A stretch of DNA of 64,000 nucleotides from Boothiomyces macroporosus (lineage: Eukaryota; Chytridiomycota; Chytridiomycetes; Rhizophydiales; Terramycetaceae). Below the pieces are notes generated by a model. The model was not told the origin of the DNA and did no database searches. It saw only the letters and a program-made list of their open reading frames with translations. Made by a program: the position numbers and the translations under genes. Of the stretch, positions 47,936 through 58,818 are shown one piece after another. Numbering within the stretch: position 1 is the first letter of the stretch; every line of letters starts with the position of its first letter. The stretch lies in contig JADGKB010000029.1 in NCBI GenBank assembly GCA_027604185.1, positions 1 to 64,000 on the forward strand. The letters are read 5' to 3'.

Positions 47936-49507
47936 CTAATGCCATTCAATGCCAGTTTTAGTTTCTTTTGCGTGACGATCCAGAATTGCTTGTACCTTTT
48001 CCAATAATCCAACTTTTCCTTTTCCACGGCCACCGTCCAAAGTGTTCATTGTTGGGATATAGATTTCCCCAATAACGCCAGTGTCATATCTGCCCCAATT
48101 TTGCTTGATCCATTCCATAACTTCCAATTTTGTATTAGGCTTTGCAGTTCGTGCTCCACGTCTGCCTTCGCCATTGACAACTCTGAATACATCTCTGTCA
48201 GTTGGCAATCCGGAAAGAGTTCGGTGAGGATAGTCATAATAGGACAGTCTGTTGTAAAGCTCTAAATCTGGAGTATCTCGTTCTCCAAAGAATTTTTCGT
48301 CAATTTCCTTTTCGGTGATAGAAGAAAGTTGATCGAATGGTGGATTCCATACGGCAGTGGTCTTGTTTATCAATTTTGCAGTAACACCATCCAAAAAGTC
48401 TGGTGTTACTAAAAATTGTTGGGCAAGGCGATATTCCATCTTGAAACAGTCTGCAATGTGCATTCTTGCTCCACGTCTGAGCTGAGCGAGAGTAACCTTC
48501 AAACTAGTTGGCGAAGCTGCTTTGAGAACTTTGAGTTGTTTGGTAGCAAAAGCAGCGAGCTTTGATTAATACCAGAATACCTCTTCGTCAGAGTTGGCGG
48601 TTTCAGCCTCGAGTGAAGCAATAATTTCTTCAATAGTGTAGTGTTTGAAACAACGATCAATCAAATCGCCAACTTTTCCACCCAAACTCCAGTTTTTGAA
48701 TTGATCAACAGTAAGCTCCCCAGAAAATTCGTCAATAGCAGCATTTACCACATCCAATTCGTCCGTTTCAAGCTCTGCAAGTCTTTCCATCAATGCAGGA
48801 ATCCGGGAAGATGGAACAAAATGAGTTCCAAATCCAGAGATATACACTTCTTCTCCCTTCAGACGATGACCAGTTAACCCCAGGAATGTTCCTAATTCAC
48901 CATCCATTCTAGGCAGGAAGAAACTTCCTCCCACGTCGGGGAACAGCCCAATGCTGGTTTCAGGCATAGCAATCAGTGTGTTTTCTGTTACAATTCTGAA
49001 ATGGCCATGTACAGATAATCCGACACCACCACCCACTAAGATTAGTCAAAATTACTAGTAACACCATCTAAAATACTAACAAATGGCTTCTTGGTAGTAG
49101 CAATCAGGTGATTCAATTTGTATTCTTGTTCAAAAAACAGAGCCCCTTTTCTAACTCCAGCGAGCGATTCTTTTGCATCCAGTACAATTTCTAATGGTTA
49201 AGCAAACAGTACGCTTGACATCCCCACCTGCACAAAATGCCCTGGAACCAGGTGCGCTCGATAAAACGATTACTTTGCACAAATCAGCTTCTTGCCAGGC
49301 CTGTAGCTGTGGAGTGATGTTGTAAATCATTTCTAAATTCAAAGCGTTGAGGGCAGCTGGTCGATCCAAAACAAAGTTTCTGATAGATTGGCTTTTCTTG
49401 TGATGGACGCTGGGAGTTTCCTGGGTGCTGTAATTCTTGGATTACTTTGAGAGTACCTTCAAGTGCATTCCTGTCTGTAGTACTCGTTTAATACCTCGCT
49501 TCAACAT
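47936..49507 (-). CDS. HIBCH: 3-hydroxyisobutyryl-CoA hydrolase
   Basis: About 495 aa in five exons with 20-22 nt introns. The N terminus (MLKRGIKRVLQTGMHLKNYS) looks like a mitochondrial targeting sequence. Crotonase-fold landmarks are NFVLDRPAALNALNLEM, the oxyanion-hole loops FCAGGDVK and TMGGGVGLSVHG, and the catalytic-region block ETSIGLFPDVGGSFFLPR. It hydrolyses 3-hydroxyisobutyryl-CoA in mitochondrial valine catabolism. The C-terminal ~150 residues include the HIBCH-type EYRLAQQFL block. It is somewhat longer than animal HIBCH (about 386 aa), mainly at the C terminus, as in fungal EHD3. Confidence 0.94.
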
Positions 49508-49670
49508 TTTCCCAGATTCTTTTTTTCCACCTGACTAAATTCAAAAAAGGGAGTGTCAGAGTACCTCACTGGTTCCAAACTAGTAAGCACTATTATGGTT
49601 ACCACTAAAGTTAACAAGGGCACGTGTAAATACATTGTTTGATGAATAATCCTTTGCCTGCAAAAAAAGA

Positions 49671-51912
49671 ATGGAGGAGGAATCGGCACAGTCCAATAGT
49701 AGCTCCCCAACCAATTTAGACTCTGCATTGCGATTAAAAAGGTCGTCAAAGAACTTGGCTCCGATAACAACAAAGAAAGGTCCGGTCAATTCCATTCTTT
49801 CGCCCAGCTACTTGCATAGTCCTTTGGCAAAAGAATTTTTGGCGGATATCAATAATCCAGCCAAGGAAGCGATGATAATAAAGTTGGATAATAATGCATT
49901 GGAACAATATACGGAAGAAATACTCACGAAACCAGAGCGGCGAACTAGCACGGTAATTGGGCCGCCAATAGAAATCATAAAGGAGACTCCATATGAGGAA
50001 AATGATTCGTCAGAAACAAAACCGAAATCTCTTAGTATAAGTTCGAATGAAGATTTGGAAAGGAAATCAAGAAAATCCAGTGTAGATATAGAAAGGAAGC
50101 ATGAAGATCACTTGCAAAAAAGGGACAGATCAAACTCTTTACTTCGCAAGTCTTCAATGTCCAGGAATCACGCCAAAATTCTTTCCAATGAATCTGAGCC
50201 AGATGGAGAAATGTCAACACCTGCCATGCGTCAAAAAATTGGAAGTTTTCTAAAAAAACATTTTCCAAACAAAAAGCAAGATCCAGAGCAAGGCTTGAAA
50301 TCTTTAAAGGCCATCTTGTTGGGGTTGGAGAATAAAGTGCCTCATCAAGATGAACCGGAAGAAATCTCAATCACTTCCCCTATAACTTCCAGAGAACACA
50401 AAAACGATCATTTATTTGAAAAACTGATGCATCAAAAGTTTGTAAATCCTGTTTCGCCAACCCAGCTTTCCCCAGAAAACTTCGAATCGAGTCCAAGAAT
50501 GCATCCTGATAGTTCTTGTTCTGAAACGCCTGAAATCAGTCCTCGCTTAGGTCCTACTGAAATATACATGGAGGAAAAGAGCGGCTCTGGTGGTGATATT
50601 ACCAGCAAAAGTGATGAGCTGTCTAGCGAATGCGGATCTAGAGAAATCAATAGTGTCGGCGAACTCAAAGACGTTCAAAGCACATCAGACTCCAGAGAAG
50701 GTTCAGAATGGCACTTTCCAAAGTTCATTTTCCACAAGAATCACGAGAAAAAGAGTGATTGCTCAGACGGTATATCAAACCATGGTAGGACCGCTAGCAT
50801 TGCAAAAAAGTCTTCAAGATCATCTAGCATGTCTTTGAAATTCTATCAGCATGAGCCCCAAATGTCGAAAAGTGGTTCAGAAGTTTCACTGTCCGAAAAG
50901 TATGGTCCAAGAGAAAGTGTCTTGGGAAAAGGAGCAAATGCCACAGTTCGAATTGTATTTTATTTTCTAAATTAGGCCCACAAACGGGAAAAGGATGCGA
51001 AATGGTTTGCAATCAAGGTTTATTGCAATTGATGGTAGGAATTCCGTAAAAGGAAGAAAGAAGAAACAGAGAAAGACTATATCAAGAAATTAGTCGCCGA
51101 GTTTTGTATCAGGTATATTCATTCTTACTATTGTTCTTCGTTGCATCATCCAAATGTGGTTGAAACTATCGATTTGATTAAAGATGAAGTAATGTTACGT
51201 TAATCTGTAGCATGGCCGATGGTGCGAAGTGATGGAGTATTGCCCAGGTGGTGATTTATTAGTAAAAATGACTACTGTTGGTTTTGCAGGTCCCGATGAA
51301 ATGTTTTGCCTATTTAAACAGCTACTGCTGGGTGTTGACTATCTTCACAAGACTGGAGTCGCACACCGAGACTTGAAACCTGAAAATTTACTATTGGATG
51401 CTGGTCATCGATTTCTAAAAATAACAGACTTTGGTATCCATTCTTTTACAACTAGGTGTGTCCACAGTTTTTCGGACTCAATTTGAAAAGTGCTCAAGGA
51501 AAATCCATGGACTCTGTGGATCAGGACCATATATTGCACCCGAAGAGTGGTTGGAAAGTGCAGAGTATTTACCTACAAAGGTAGATATATGGGCGGTCGG
51601 TAAAAATGACTAACACCAGGAATAATATTTTATTCAATGCTAACAAAGAGTATGCTATGGATATCTACAAAAGAAGAAGACCAGAATTATGCAAAATACT
51701 TGAAACGCAGAGAAACTGGATATCCTCCTTTTGAAATGCTAGACTACAATCCAAAATTGCTCTTATACCACATGCTTGATCCAGACGCAAGTAAACGGCC
51801 AGAGGCTCATGAAATTTTAAAGCTGGAGTGGATGGAACCGATCATTGTGTGTGAACATTCGAGTGTTCCTGGTGAACAGCCAAAGTTTTCACACCAGCAT
51901 CTGTCATCTTAA
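49671..51912 (+). CDS. NPR/HAL-type Ser/Thr protein kinase
   Basis: About 704 aa in seven exons with 20-22 nt introns. A long Ser/Lys/Glu-rich, probably disordered N-terminal half (about 1-400) precedes the kinase domain. Kinase landmarks are YGPRESVLGKGANATVRI (Gly loop), WFAIK (catalytic Lys), EFCIS-SLHHPN, HRDLKPENLL, DFGVSTVF, GSGPYIAPEE and VDIWAVGIIF. The PYIAPEEW and Ser-rich extension features fit the fungal NPR1/HAL4/HAL5 group, which regulates plasma-membrane transporters and ion homeostasis. The intron at 51113-51133 seems to end TG. It is frame-neutral, so retention would insert seven residues into the conserved EFCISSSLHHPN segment. Confidence 0.9.
51113..51133 (+). other. GT-TG intron 3 (NPR/HAL kinase gene)
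   Basis: 21 nt, beginning gtatattc and ending ttactattg. Removal produces CISSSLHHPN, the expected alpha-C to beta-4 segment of this kinase group. It is divisible by three and has no stop, so unlike the others the evidence is only conservation, not frame. Confidence 0.5.
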
Positions 51913-51982
51913 TACAAGCCTGCAAATTAATCAAACTTTGCAATTTATCATTGTGTATTTTGTAAATAGATCAAATTTATTG

Positions 51983-53657
51983 CTAGTTTTCCGCATTTAC
52001 CAAATTATTATTTTCATCTCTCTGTTGACCATGGGAGGATCCAGGTATTTCGGCTGGGGCCTGTTCTCCTGGCAATACATGTGAGGTGCGTGGCACATTA
52101 GCTGCAGGGTTCCTGCCTGGATCTTCATTTTCATCAAAGTGAGGTACCCCATCAGCATTTTCCTTTCTACCTAAAAAGTTTTGAATCTTCATACTAAACG
52201 TACGTTTTTTGCTTACTTTTCTTTGCAAATTGGCACCACCAGCCTCAGTTGCTGCGTTTGCTGGCTGGGGAGGAGCAGGTGTAGCGGAACTCGAAGTGGG
52301 AGATGCATCTTGATGTGGACGCATGCCTAGCATCCCTAATCCTTGGATAATACTCATTCGTTTGCCTGGAGGCTTGACATTCGCATTTGATCCTCTTCTT
52401 GACGCCGGAGCTTGTGACGATGGGGTAGGTGCATCTTCATTGAATTCAATTGGGGCTGAATTAGGATTAGATTACCAGTTGAGGTAGGAAGTTCAATGTA
52501 TGGCTCATTGTTCTCTACATGAAGTGATTCCGAACTTACACTGGCAGTCAAATTAGCAACCTGTCTACAGAGGGGACATTGAAACATTGGAGATTGAGAT
52601 ATTATTGATCCGACACATTTATAGTGATAGCAGTGTGAACAAGGAGCGATAAACAATGCCTGGAATGGCGCGATTGATCCTAGACATATGCAACATTCTG
52701 TTTCTGCATTGGCATCGGTTTGCTCTGAATCCTTATTACCGTAAGGGTTAGTGGCAGCCAAGAGCGATTTTAATGCAGCAGAAAATCAATGGTTAGTTTT
52801 AAACTACCTTTGCGGGTTGGCATTTGCTCTTTGTGTGGCTAGCCATGATTGATCAAAGAAGCCTAATTTCAGCACCATGGCTCGATACACATCGACAGCT
52901 AGGATTAAAAAGAAGTACTCTCTGATTTTCCTTTAAAGTCTACTCCAAATTGCAACACGTCTCCTTGCTTCAATGGGTATGGTCGAGATTCCTTTCCTGA
53001 AGGGGATAATCTCATTTTATTCAGAAATGTTCCTGAAGAGCTGCCAACGTCTTTGATGCACAACTACAATAAAACGGTCTTTACCTGACCATCTTTGGTC
53101 CAGATTTCTGCATGTAATCTACTTACAACTTTTGACGTGAACCAAATGTCAATCTCGGTTGCTTTTTTGTTTCCTTTTACAGTAGTCTGGCCATCTCTAA
53201 CAATTTGCCTGCCAATCTTAATAGTCTGCCCAGTCTTGATTTTTCGTTCTAATACTTCACCAATTGCTGCTTTTCCTGGGGTTTCTGATATAGGGATAAG
53301 CTGGAATCTTAAAAAGGCATTTTCATTTACAGGTGCAGGCTTTGGAGCTTCATTAGTATCTACTGCTAATGGCTGACGGGTTTCTACAGATTGAAACCCT
53401 TCTTCAGCATGGGGATCAACGCTTTTCTTCCTTTGATGACCGTCATCAATGCCACCATCTAAACTTCTATGATCATCCCCGCTATCATGTTGGGCAGGGA
53501 AAGCATCTTGATTGTCATCCATTTGAATTATATTGTTGTCCGTCCAGGTTGGGGGAACATTACCTTGCGCTTCTGCATCTTCTTCCTTTTGTGCATTTGC
53601 GGCAAATGTTCGATGTTGCTGAGAACTGAATGCAGCCCTTAGATTGTTCGACTCCAT
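51983..53657 (-). CDS. FHA-RING ubiquitin ligase (Dma1/Dma2, CHFR-related)
   Basis: About 530 aa in five exons with 20-21 nt introns. An acidic/Gln-rich N terminus is followed by an FHA domain ([17 protein letters not shown], then [11 protein letters not shown] after a 21-nt intron). A linker [12 protein letters not shown] follows, then a C3H2C3 RING ([33 protein letters not shown]). A basic, Pro/Ala-rich tail ends the protein. The FHA-then-RING order is that of fungal Dma proteins, which bind phosphothreonine targets in the spindle-position and septation checkpoints. The third intron (52787-52807) ends TG. Confidence 0.92.
52787..52807 (-). other. GT-TG intron 4 (FHA-RING gene)
   Basis: 21 nt; read on the minus strand it begins gtagttt and ends actaaccattg, with a perfect ctaac branch motif. 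Removal joins NPQR to [16 protein letters not shown] in frame. The unspliced frame stops at once and the next AG is about 50 nt further on. Confidence 0.7.
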
Positions 53658-53823
53658 AAGTTTGATAAAAAGATAATGTTTACATGGCCAACAATAGCAA
53701 GAAATCCACGTGTTTTTTACTAACAGAGGTCGTTTTACGCAATTTCTATATTGGAGCCAAAGGTAGTTGTAGTGCGGTTTACCTTATTAACTCTTTCCAG
53801 TTTTTTTACAAAGTAATCTCAAC

Positions 53824-54632
53824 ATGGACGAGGAATTGACAAGCGTTTCATTCAAGGATACCGCATTCCTCCAAGCATTCGGATTGCACGAGCTCAACAT
53901 AATCGAGTATTTTTCAAAATCACAATTCTACGATGTATCATGTATCGACGAGCAGTTGAAGATGCAAGCCCGTTTCAACGATCTTCAGGTTACTCAATTG
54001 GACCACACTAAAATGACGGGAATTAAATACGATCTGTGGTATTTTACATACCAGCCTTCATATTTTGTAATCAAAAAATCGCAAATATATTCAGAGACGA
54101 GGGGTAGATTTGATTTAAACAATAGCGGAATTGCTGGCAATATATTATGTCATTGAAGGAACAATATATCAGGCACCATCACTTTCATCCGTGCTGACGA
54201 ATAGAACAGTAATATCAGCTAATATAAGATGACATCGTTGTTTTATTTGAACAAGGCGTTTGATGTTGGAACTGAAAACTCTAGATTTCACCCTTTGCAA
54301 GGCTATCGATGGTTGAGCGATGAGCCGGCAATCAAAAGGTATATATTCTTAACAATTGGGCTCGAAAGGAGTTGATTGATGCTGCAAATGCTTCAGATAA
54401 GAATGCAAAACTAAGCACAGTGAATGATCAAAGGATTGCTTTTGAATTCCAGAATCAAATGGACAAGATTATTGTAGATACATTCAAAGTGGAGCCTGTG
54501 AAAGAAATTCAAGAGTCTCCACCGCCAGTTGTTACTCCTGTAGAAGAATCTGCAGCCGAAATCAAAGTCAAGAGAAAAAAGAAGGAAGCTGGTGTTTCCA
54601 AAAAGAAGAAGGATGTCTCTACCCCGAAATAG
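53824..54632 (+). CDS. MED6: Mediator subunit MED6
   Basis: About 248 aa in four exons (introns of 22, 20 and 20 nt). MED6 landmarks are FLQAFGLHELNIIEYFSKSQ, FYD, TGIKYDL, FVIKK, and, after the first intron, YYVIEGTIYQAPSLSSVLTN. SLFYLNKAFDVG follows, with a charged Lys-rich C-terminal tail. It is a head-module subunit of Mediator that bridges activators and RNA polymerase II. The last intron (54339-54358) appears to be GT-TG. The gene converges with RPC11, whose stop lies 24 bp away. Confidence 0.93.
54339..54358 (+). other. GT-TG intron 5 (MED6 gene)
   Basis: The 20-nt sequence gtatatattcttaacaattg has the cttaac branch motif and ends TG. Removal gives AAA-AG|G-GCT-CGA-AAG and the continuous frame IKRARKELIDAANASD. 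The nearest AG sites downstream (at ...gaaag and ...aaaggag) both create TGA at once. Confidence 0.7.
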
Positions 54633-54656
54633 CGATATTGTACTAATAAATATATA

Positions 54657-55014
54657 TTAATTTTCTCTCCAATCGTGCCTGCACTCACAGCATTTGTAAA
54701 AAGCTGTTGAAGGTTCATCTGCAGATCTAATTTGAATCAGCATGAAATAAGCTCTATTGTGACCGCATTTAGGGCAAGATGCTTGCATTAAATTTGATTA
54801 CCTTCCGTTGAATCCACATTTTCCCAAGAATCATCCCCGCCCAGAATATCATCTACTTGCTTTGGTTTGAACACTTTCTTCTGGCTGATTGGCTTTGTTA
54901 TTTTACTGACATATGGACAGGCTGGCATTAGCGATATCAACCTTGGCAATATAATTGGTTTCCGTCTTGTTCTTCTACCAGCAACAAATTTGCACACACT
55001 GGACAGAAATACAT
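54657..55014 (-). CDS. RPC11: RNA polymerase III subunit RPC11 (POLR3K, RPC10)
   Basis: 105 aa in three exons (two 20-nt introns), near the usual length of 108. The N-terminal zinc ribbon is [20 protein letters not shown], then LYCQACPYV. The linker contains [13 protein letters not shown]. The C-terminal TFIIS-like ribbon is [20 protein letters not shown], then [14 protein letters not shown]. The catalytic acidic pair is present as ADEPST. It stimulates transcript cleavage and termination by Pol III. Its ATG is only 30 bp from the divergent orotate phosphoribosyltransferase ATG. Confidence 0.97.
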
Positions 55015-55044
55015 GCAAGATTTTTTTCAAAGTTTTTTTCAACA

Positions 55045-55714
55045 ATGAAAGACTATCAAAAAAACTTTATCAAATTCGCCATTGAGAATAAGGTCCTTAC
55101 CTTTGGTTCGTTTACATTGAAATCTGGAAGGTAGGATCGGACTAACAAGAATTTCTCCATACTTTTTCAACGCTGGATTGTTTGCTTCTGGTTCAGCGTT
55201 ATCGCAATTGGGATCTTTTTATGCTGCCGCCTTGCAAGACTCTGGATTAGAGTATGATGTGTTATTTGGGCCTGCGTACAAGGGAATTCCATTGGTAAGC
55301 TCACTGGCAGTATCTCTTTACAAGGACTTTGAGGTAAATGCTCAGTTTTCTTTCAACAGAAAGGAACAAAAGGATCACGGCGAAGGTGGTATGATTGTAG
55401 GCTCTCCGTTAAAGGGCAAAGTGGTTGTGATTGATGATGTTATCACTGCTGGAACTGCAATCAGAGAATCAGTTCAAATAATCAAGAATAACGGCGCTCA
55501 GCTGAACGGGGTCTTGATTGCTTTGGATAGAAAGGAAAAGGGCAAAGATACCGAAAAGAGCGCTATCCAGCAAGTCCAAGAAGAATATGGAATCAAGGTT
55601 GTCTGTATCGTTACCCTTGACGACGTGTTGGAGTATCTAAAAGAAATCGGCGGCTATGAAACTGCAGTCAAAGACATTACCAGCTATAAAGCGCAATGGG
55701 GAATCAAAGAATAA
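55045..55714 (+). CDS. URA5: Orotate phosphoribosyltransferase
   Basis: 216 aa in two exons; the 19-nt intron is 55131-55149. Landmarks are [20 protein letters not shown], the GPAYKGIPL loop, [13 protein letters not shown] (flexible loop) and the PRPP-binding [16 protein letters not shown]. It converts orotate and PRPP to OMP in de novo pyrimidine synthesis. It is a stand-alone enzyme as in fungi, not fused to OMP decarboxylase as in animal UMPS. The stop is inside AATAAA. Confidence 0.97.
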
Positions 55715-55773
55715 AGTTGATTTTCCAACATTAATTTTGTCAAATTTTTTTCCTTCAAAACTCCAAATATCGA

Positions 55774-57853
55774 ATGGGAGATTATTCAATTGAAATGGAT
55801 TACGAATACACATCTGTCAGTAATTCAAGGACAAGATATCCAGGAGAGAAACGTCCATATAAGGCGAAACCGCCGTCACCGACAAAACCAAAAGTGTTGA
55901 CTTTTGAACAGAAACGATTGAGTAATCGAAGAGGGTCGCTGACTCTTTCGAAATCACCTACAAAACCACATTTTGCAGCTCTTCCAGCGCTTCGGAAGTT
56001 TTATGTTTACAGAAATTTGAATTTGTATGATTTAGGATCCCAAGTAGGAGAAGGAACGTATGGCCAAGTATTCAAAGCAAAGAACAAAATTACAGGGAAA
56101 TATGTGGCACTAAAGAAGCTCTATTTAAAAGAAGACGATAAAGGAAAGGAAAAGAACCGCGATGGGGTATTTTGAATGTAATGTAGTTTCCGATTACAGC
56201 TTTAAGAGAAATAGAAATACTACGGTCTTTACACCACCCAAATATTGTAGAGTTGCAGGCAATGATTTCGATGTCAACAAGTTCGTTTTAACTCACCTAG
56301 GTGCGGACAATATGGATATGTATATGGTGTTTGAATACATGGATCATGATCTAACCGGCGTTTTGAATAACTCAGTTGTTGTTTATAGACAGGAGCATAT
56401 TAAATGCCTTTCCAAACAGCTCTTTCAAGGTTTGGCCTACTTGCACGAGAACAAAATAATACATCGAGACGTAAAAGGTTTCCCTCATTTTAACCAAAGG
56501 TGCGAATCTTTTATTGAACAATGAAGGATACTTGAAAATTGCTGATTTCGGATTGGCCCGGAGAGTTCAGCTGGATCGTGATAGTGATGTCCCGTTGGAA
56601 GGGTACCAGTATACAAACAGAGTTGTCACACTTTGGTATAGATCTCCAGAGTTATTGCTTGGGTCAACTAATTATACATATGCAGTGGATATTTGGAGCA
56701 CAGGGTAAGCTACTACTAACCAAAGTTGTATTATATTGGAATTCTACACAAAGTATGCAATTTTCCAAGGAAGAGCAGAACTGGAGCAGTTGGAATTAAT
56801 CTTCAAGCTATGCGGTTCCCCAACAGCGGAAAACTTTCCCGAAATTAGTACATTGCCCTGGTACGAATTTGTGAATTTTCCCCCCTGCGATAGGATTTTG
56901 GTAAAGGAATTTTCAAATGAATCTTATGGGCTAAGTAAACAGTTTGTACTATTACTGGATTCGTTATTAGCCCTTAGCCCAGGTTCAAGACCAACTGCAA
57001 AACAGGCACTTTCACATCCATATTTTACGTCCGAACTGCCACTGCCTTGCGAACCAAAAGAGTATTTTGTTATTTACATAGTTTGCCAAGAATTGAAGGA
57101 GATTGGCACGAGTATGAAGGAAAGCAAAGGAAAAAAGTCAAATCCAATATTCCAAATGCACCATCTTCTGTGTCAACCGCCAACTTTGCGGAAACTTCTA
57201 ATACCATGTCTCAACAGAAACCATTGGGCGAGTCACGATTATCTCAATCATTTTCCCTCCATGATATCCAGCGATACCCTGATTCTCCCGAAATATCTCA
57301 GGTACTACTTTTGTAATCACAGAAATCAAATAATGCACCTCCTTCAATTCATAAAACTAATTCAAATTATAGTGCTGATAATTTGGATGATTCTAGATCT
57401 GTAAATTATTCAAAACGGGATGATAAGGCAAAGTATACAGGGCACTTGTACAATGATAAAAATGACTATGACCGGGAATATAGGGACAATCGTAGATATG
57501 GACGATCGAGGCATTCTTCACCACACTACGCTGGGAGAAATGTTTCCCCGTCTTATCCTAAACAGAGAGAACACTCCCCAAAACATACAAAAAGAGCGGT
57601 ATCTCCTAAAAGAGAGCGGCACTCACGATCAAAGGATACCTCACCAATTTACAAAGATAGATACAACAACTCTCCGGATTATAGGAAACGAAGAAAGTAC
57701 ACTTCAGAAAGAAATGAAGTCTCGCATAGAAAACGCTCACCAACTCCCTATTCAGTATCACCAAGGTCGAGACACAGATCAGATTCATTTTCACCCAACA
57801 CTGACTCTCCCTATATCTCATCCCCACATCGCAACAAATACTATAAAGATTAA
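55774..57853 (+). CDS. Cyclin-dependent kinase, CDK12/13-Ctk1-like, with C-terminal RS domain
   Basis: About 651 aa in seven exons with 20-22 nt introns. Kinase landmarks are [20 protein letters not shown], the cyclin-binding helix as [33 protein letters not shown], and [17 protein letters not shown] (T-loop Thr before RVVT). [20 protein letters not shown] follows. The HRD-x-K-G-x-N-L form is that of transcriptional CDKs such as CDK12 and Ctk1, which phosphorylate the Pol II CTD. The last ~150 residues are Arg/Ser/Pro/Tyr-rich with many SP and RS pairs. In animal CDK12/13 the RS domain is N-terminal, so the placement is reversed here. Confidence 0.92.
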
Positions 57854-57884
57854 GTGTGAAATAATAAAAATGAAAAACCATAGT

Positions 57885-58783
57885 TTACTTGAACAAATCC
57901 AGTAGTTCCTGGGCAGACATCTCCTCTGATTCGGACATATCAATCAAATCGTTTAAATCTGCTTCTGCAACAGAATTCGTCGTATTTAAATGTTTCTCTA
58001 CAATTGGTGCTTGATCATCTGGTAAGTTTGGGTCAAATTCTTCTTCGCTGTCATTTTCGTTATAATCATTCCACCGTGAAGCAGCCCTCGCCTTTACTTT
58101 TACAATCGCATCGGCAGCTTTCAATGCTTGATTAGTGGGTATTGTGGAATGTGTTGACAGTAACTGGTCTATCTGATCGTCATCCTCTTGGTAATTGAAG
58201 TCAATCGCCCCTGTATTAGATTTTGGAGCAGCTGATAGTAATTCTTTTCCAGATACAAATTGTGTTGAAGGGCTCAGCTGACTATCATCATATCTGCCTT
58301 CATTCATACCCCTAGATTCATTATTACCATGTAAATCTAATATATTCTGTAAATTATTTGATTTTTTCGGTTCAGCGCCAGTACTTTGCAAGAAATCATT
58401 CAGGGACTTTTTGTAAACAGTCGTCTTTTCCTTTTCAGCAACTGGTTCTGGGATTTCTGGTTCAATTTTTACCTTTTTCACAATTGGTTTAAACTTTGGA
58501 CGGCGATAGGGAACGTTTGCTTTTACAGGTTCATTCACTGTAGGACAAGACAGAATTTCAACATGATACTTTTCTAAATCAAATTCCAATCCTTCTCGTA
58601 ATTCCAGATGCTTGTATGTCTGATCGATCTGGTTCTTGTCTTGGTCAAACAACTCAATCTTGCTGCTTGTTTGCTTGATGAAGCCGTCAACGTAATTCTT
58701 GATTTTCTTTTCTTTATACAGCTGATTTAGCTTTCATTTACCAGCTTGCAGTACAGGCATTCCAGGTATTCAGTGACGGCCAT
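57885..58783 (-). CDS. ZGRF1/DUF2439 N-terminal-domain protein
   Basis: About 292 aa in two exons. The ATG at 58783 gives a 14-codon first exon, then a 20-nt intron (58722-58741). The joined N terminus (LYCKLLYKEKKIKNYVDGFI, IELFDQDKNQIDQ, LEFDLEKYHVEIL) matches the DUF2439 pattern in the N terminus of the ZGRF1 helicase and small fungal relatives. The remainder is acidic and low-complexity, with a VPYRRPKFKP motif and a C-terminal EEMSAQELLDLF helix. No helicase domain follows, so it resembles the stand-alone fungal form. A role in DNA repair is a guess from ZGRF1. Confidence 0.65.
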
Positions 58784-58818
58784 AGATTGTCTGGACAAAA
58801 AATGTGAAAATATTCTAG

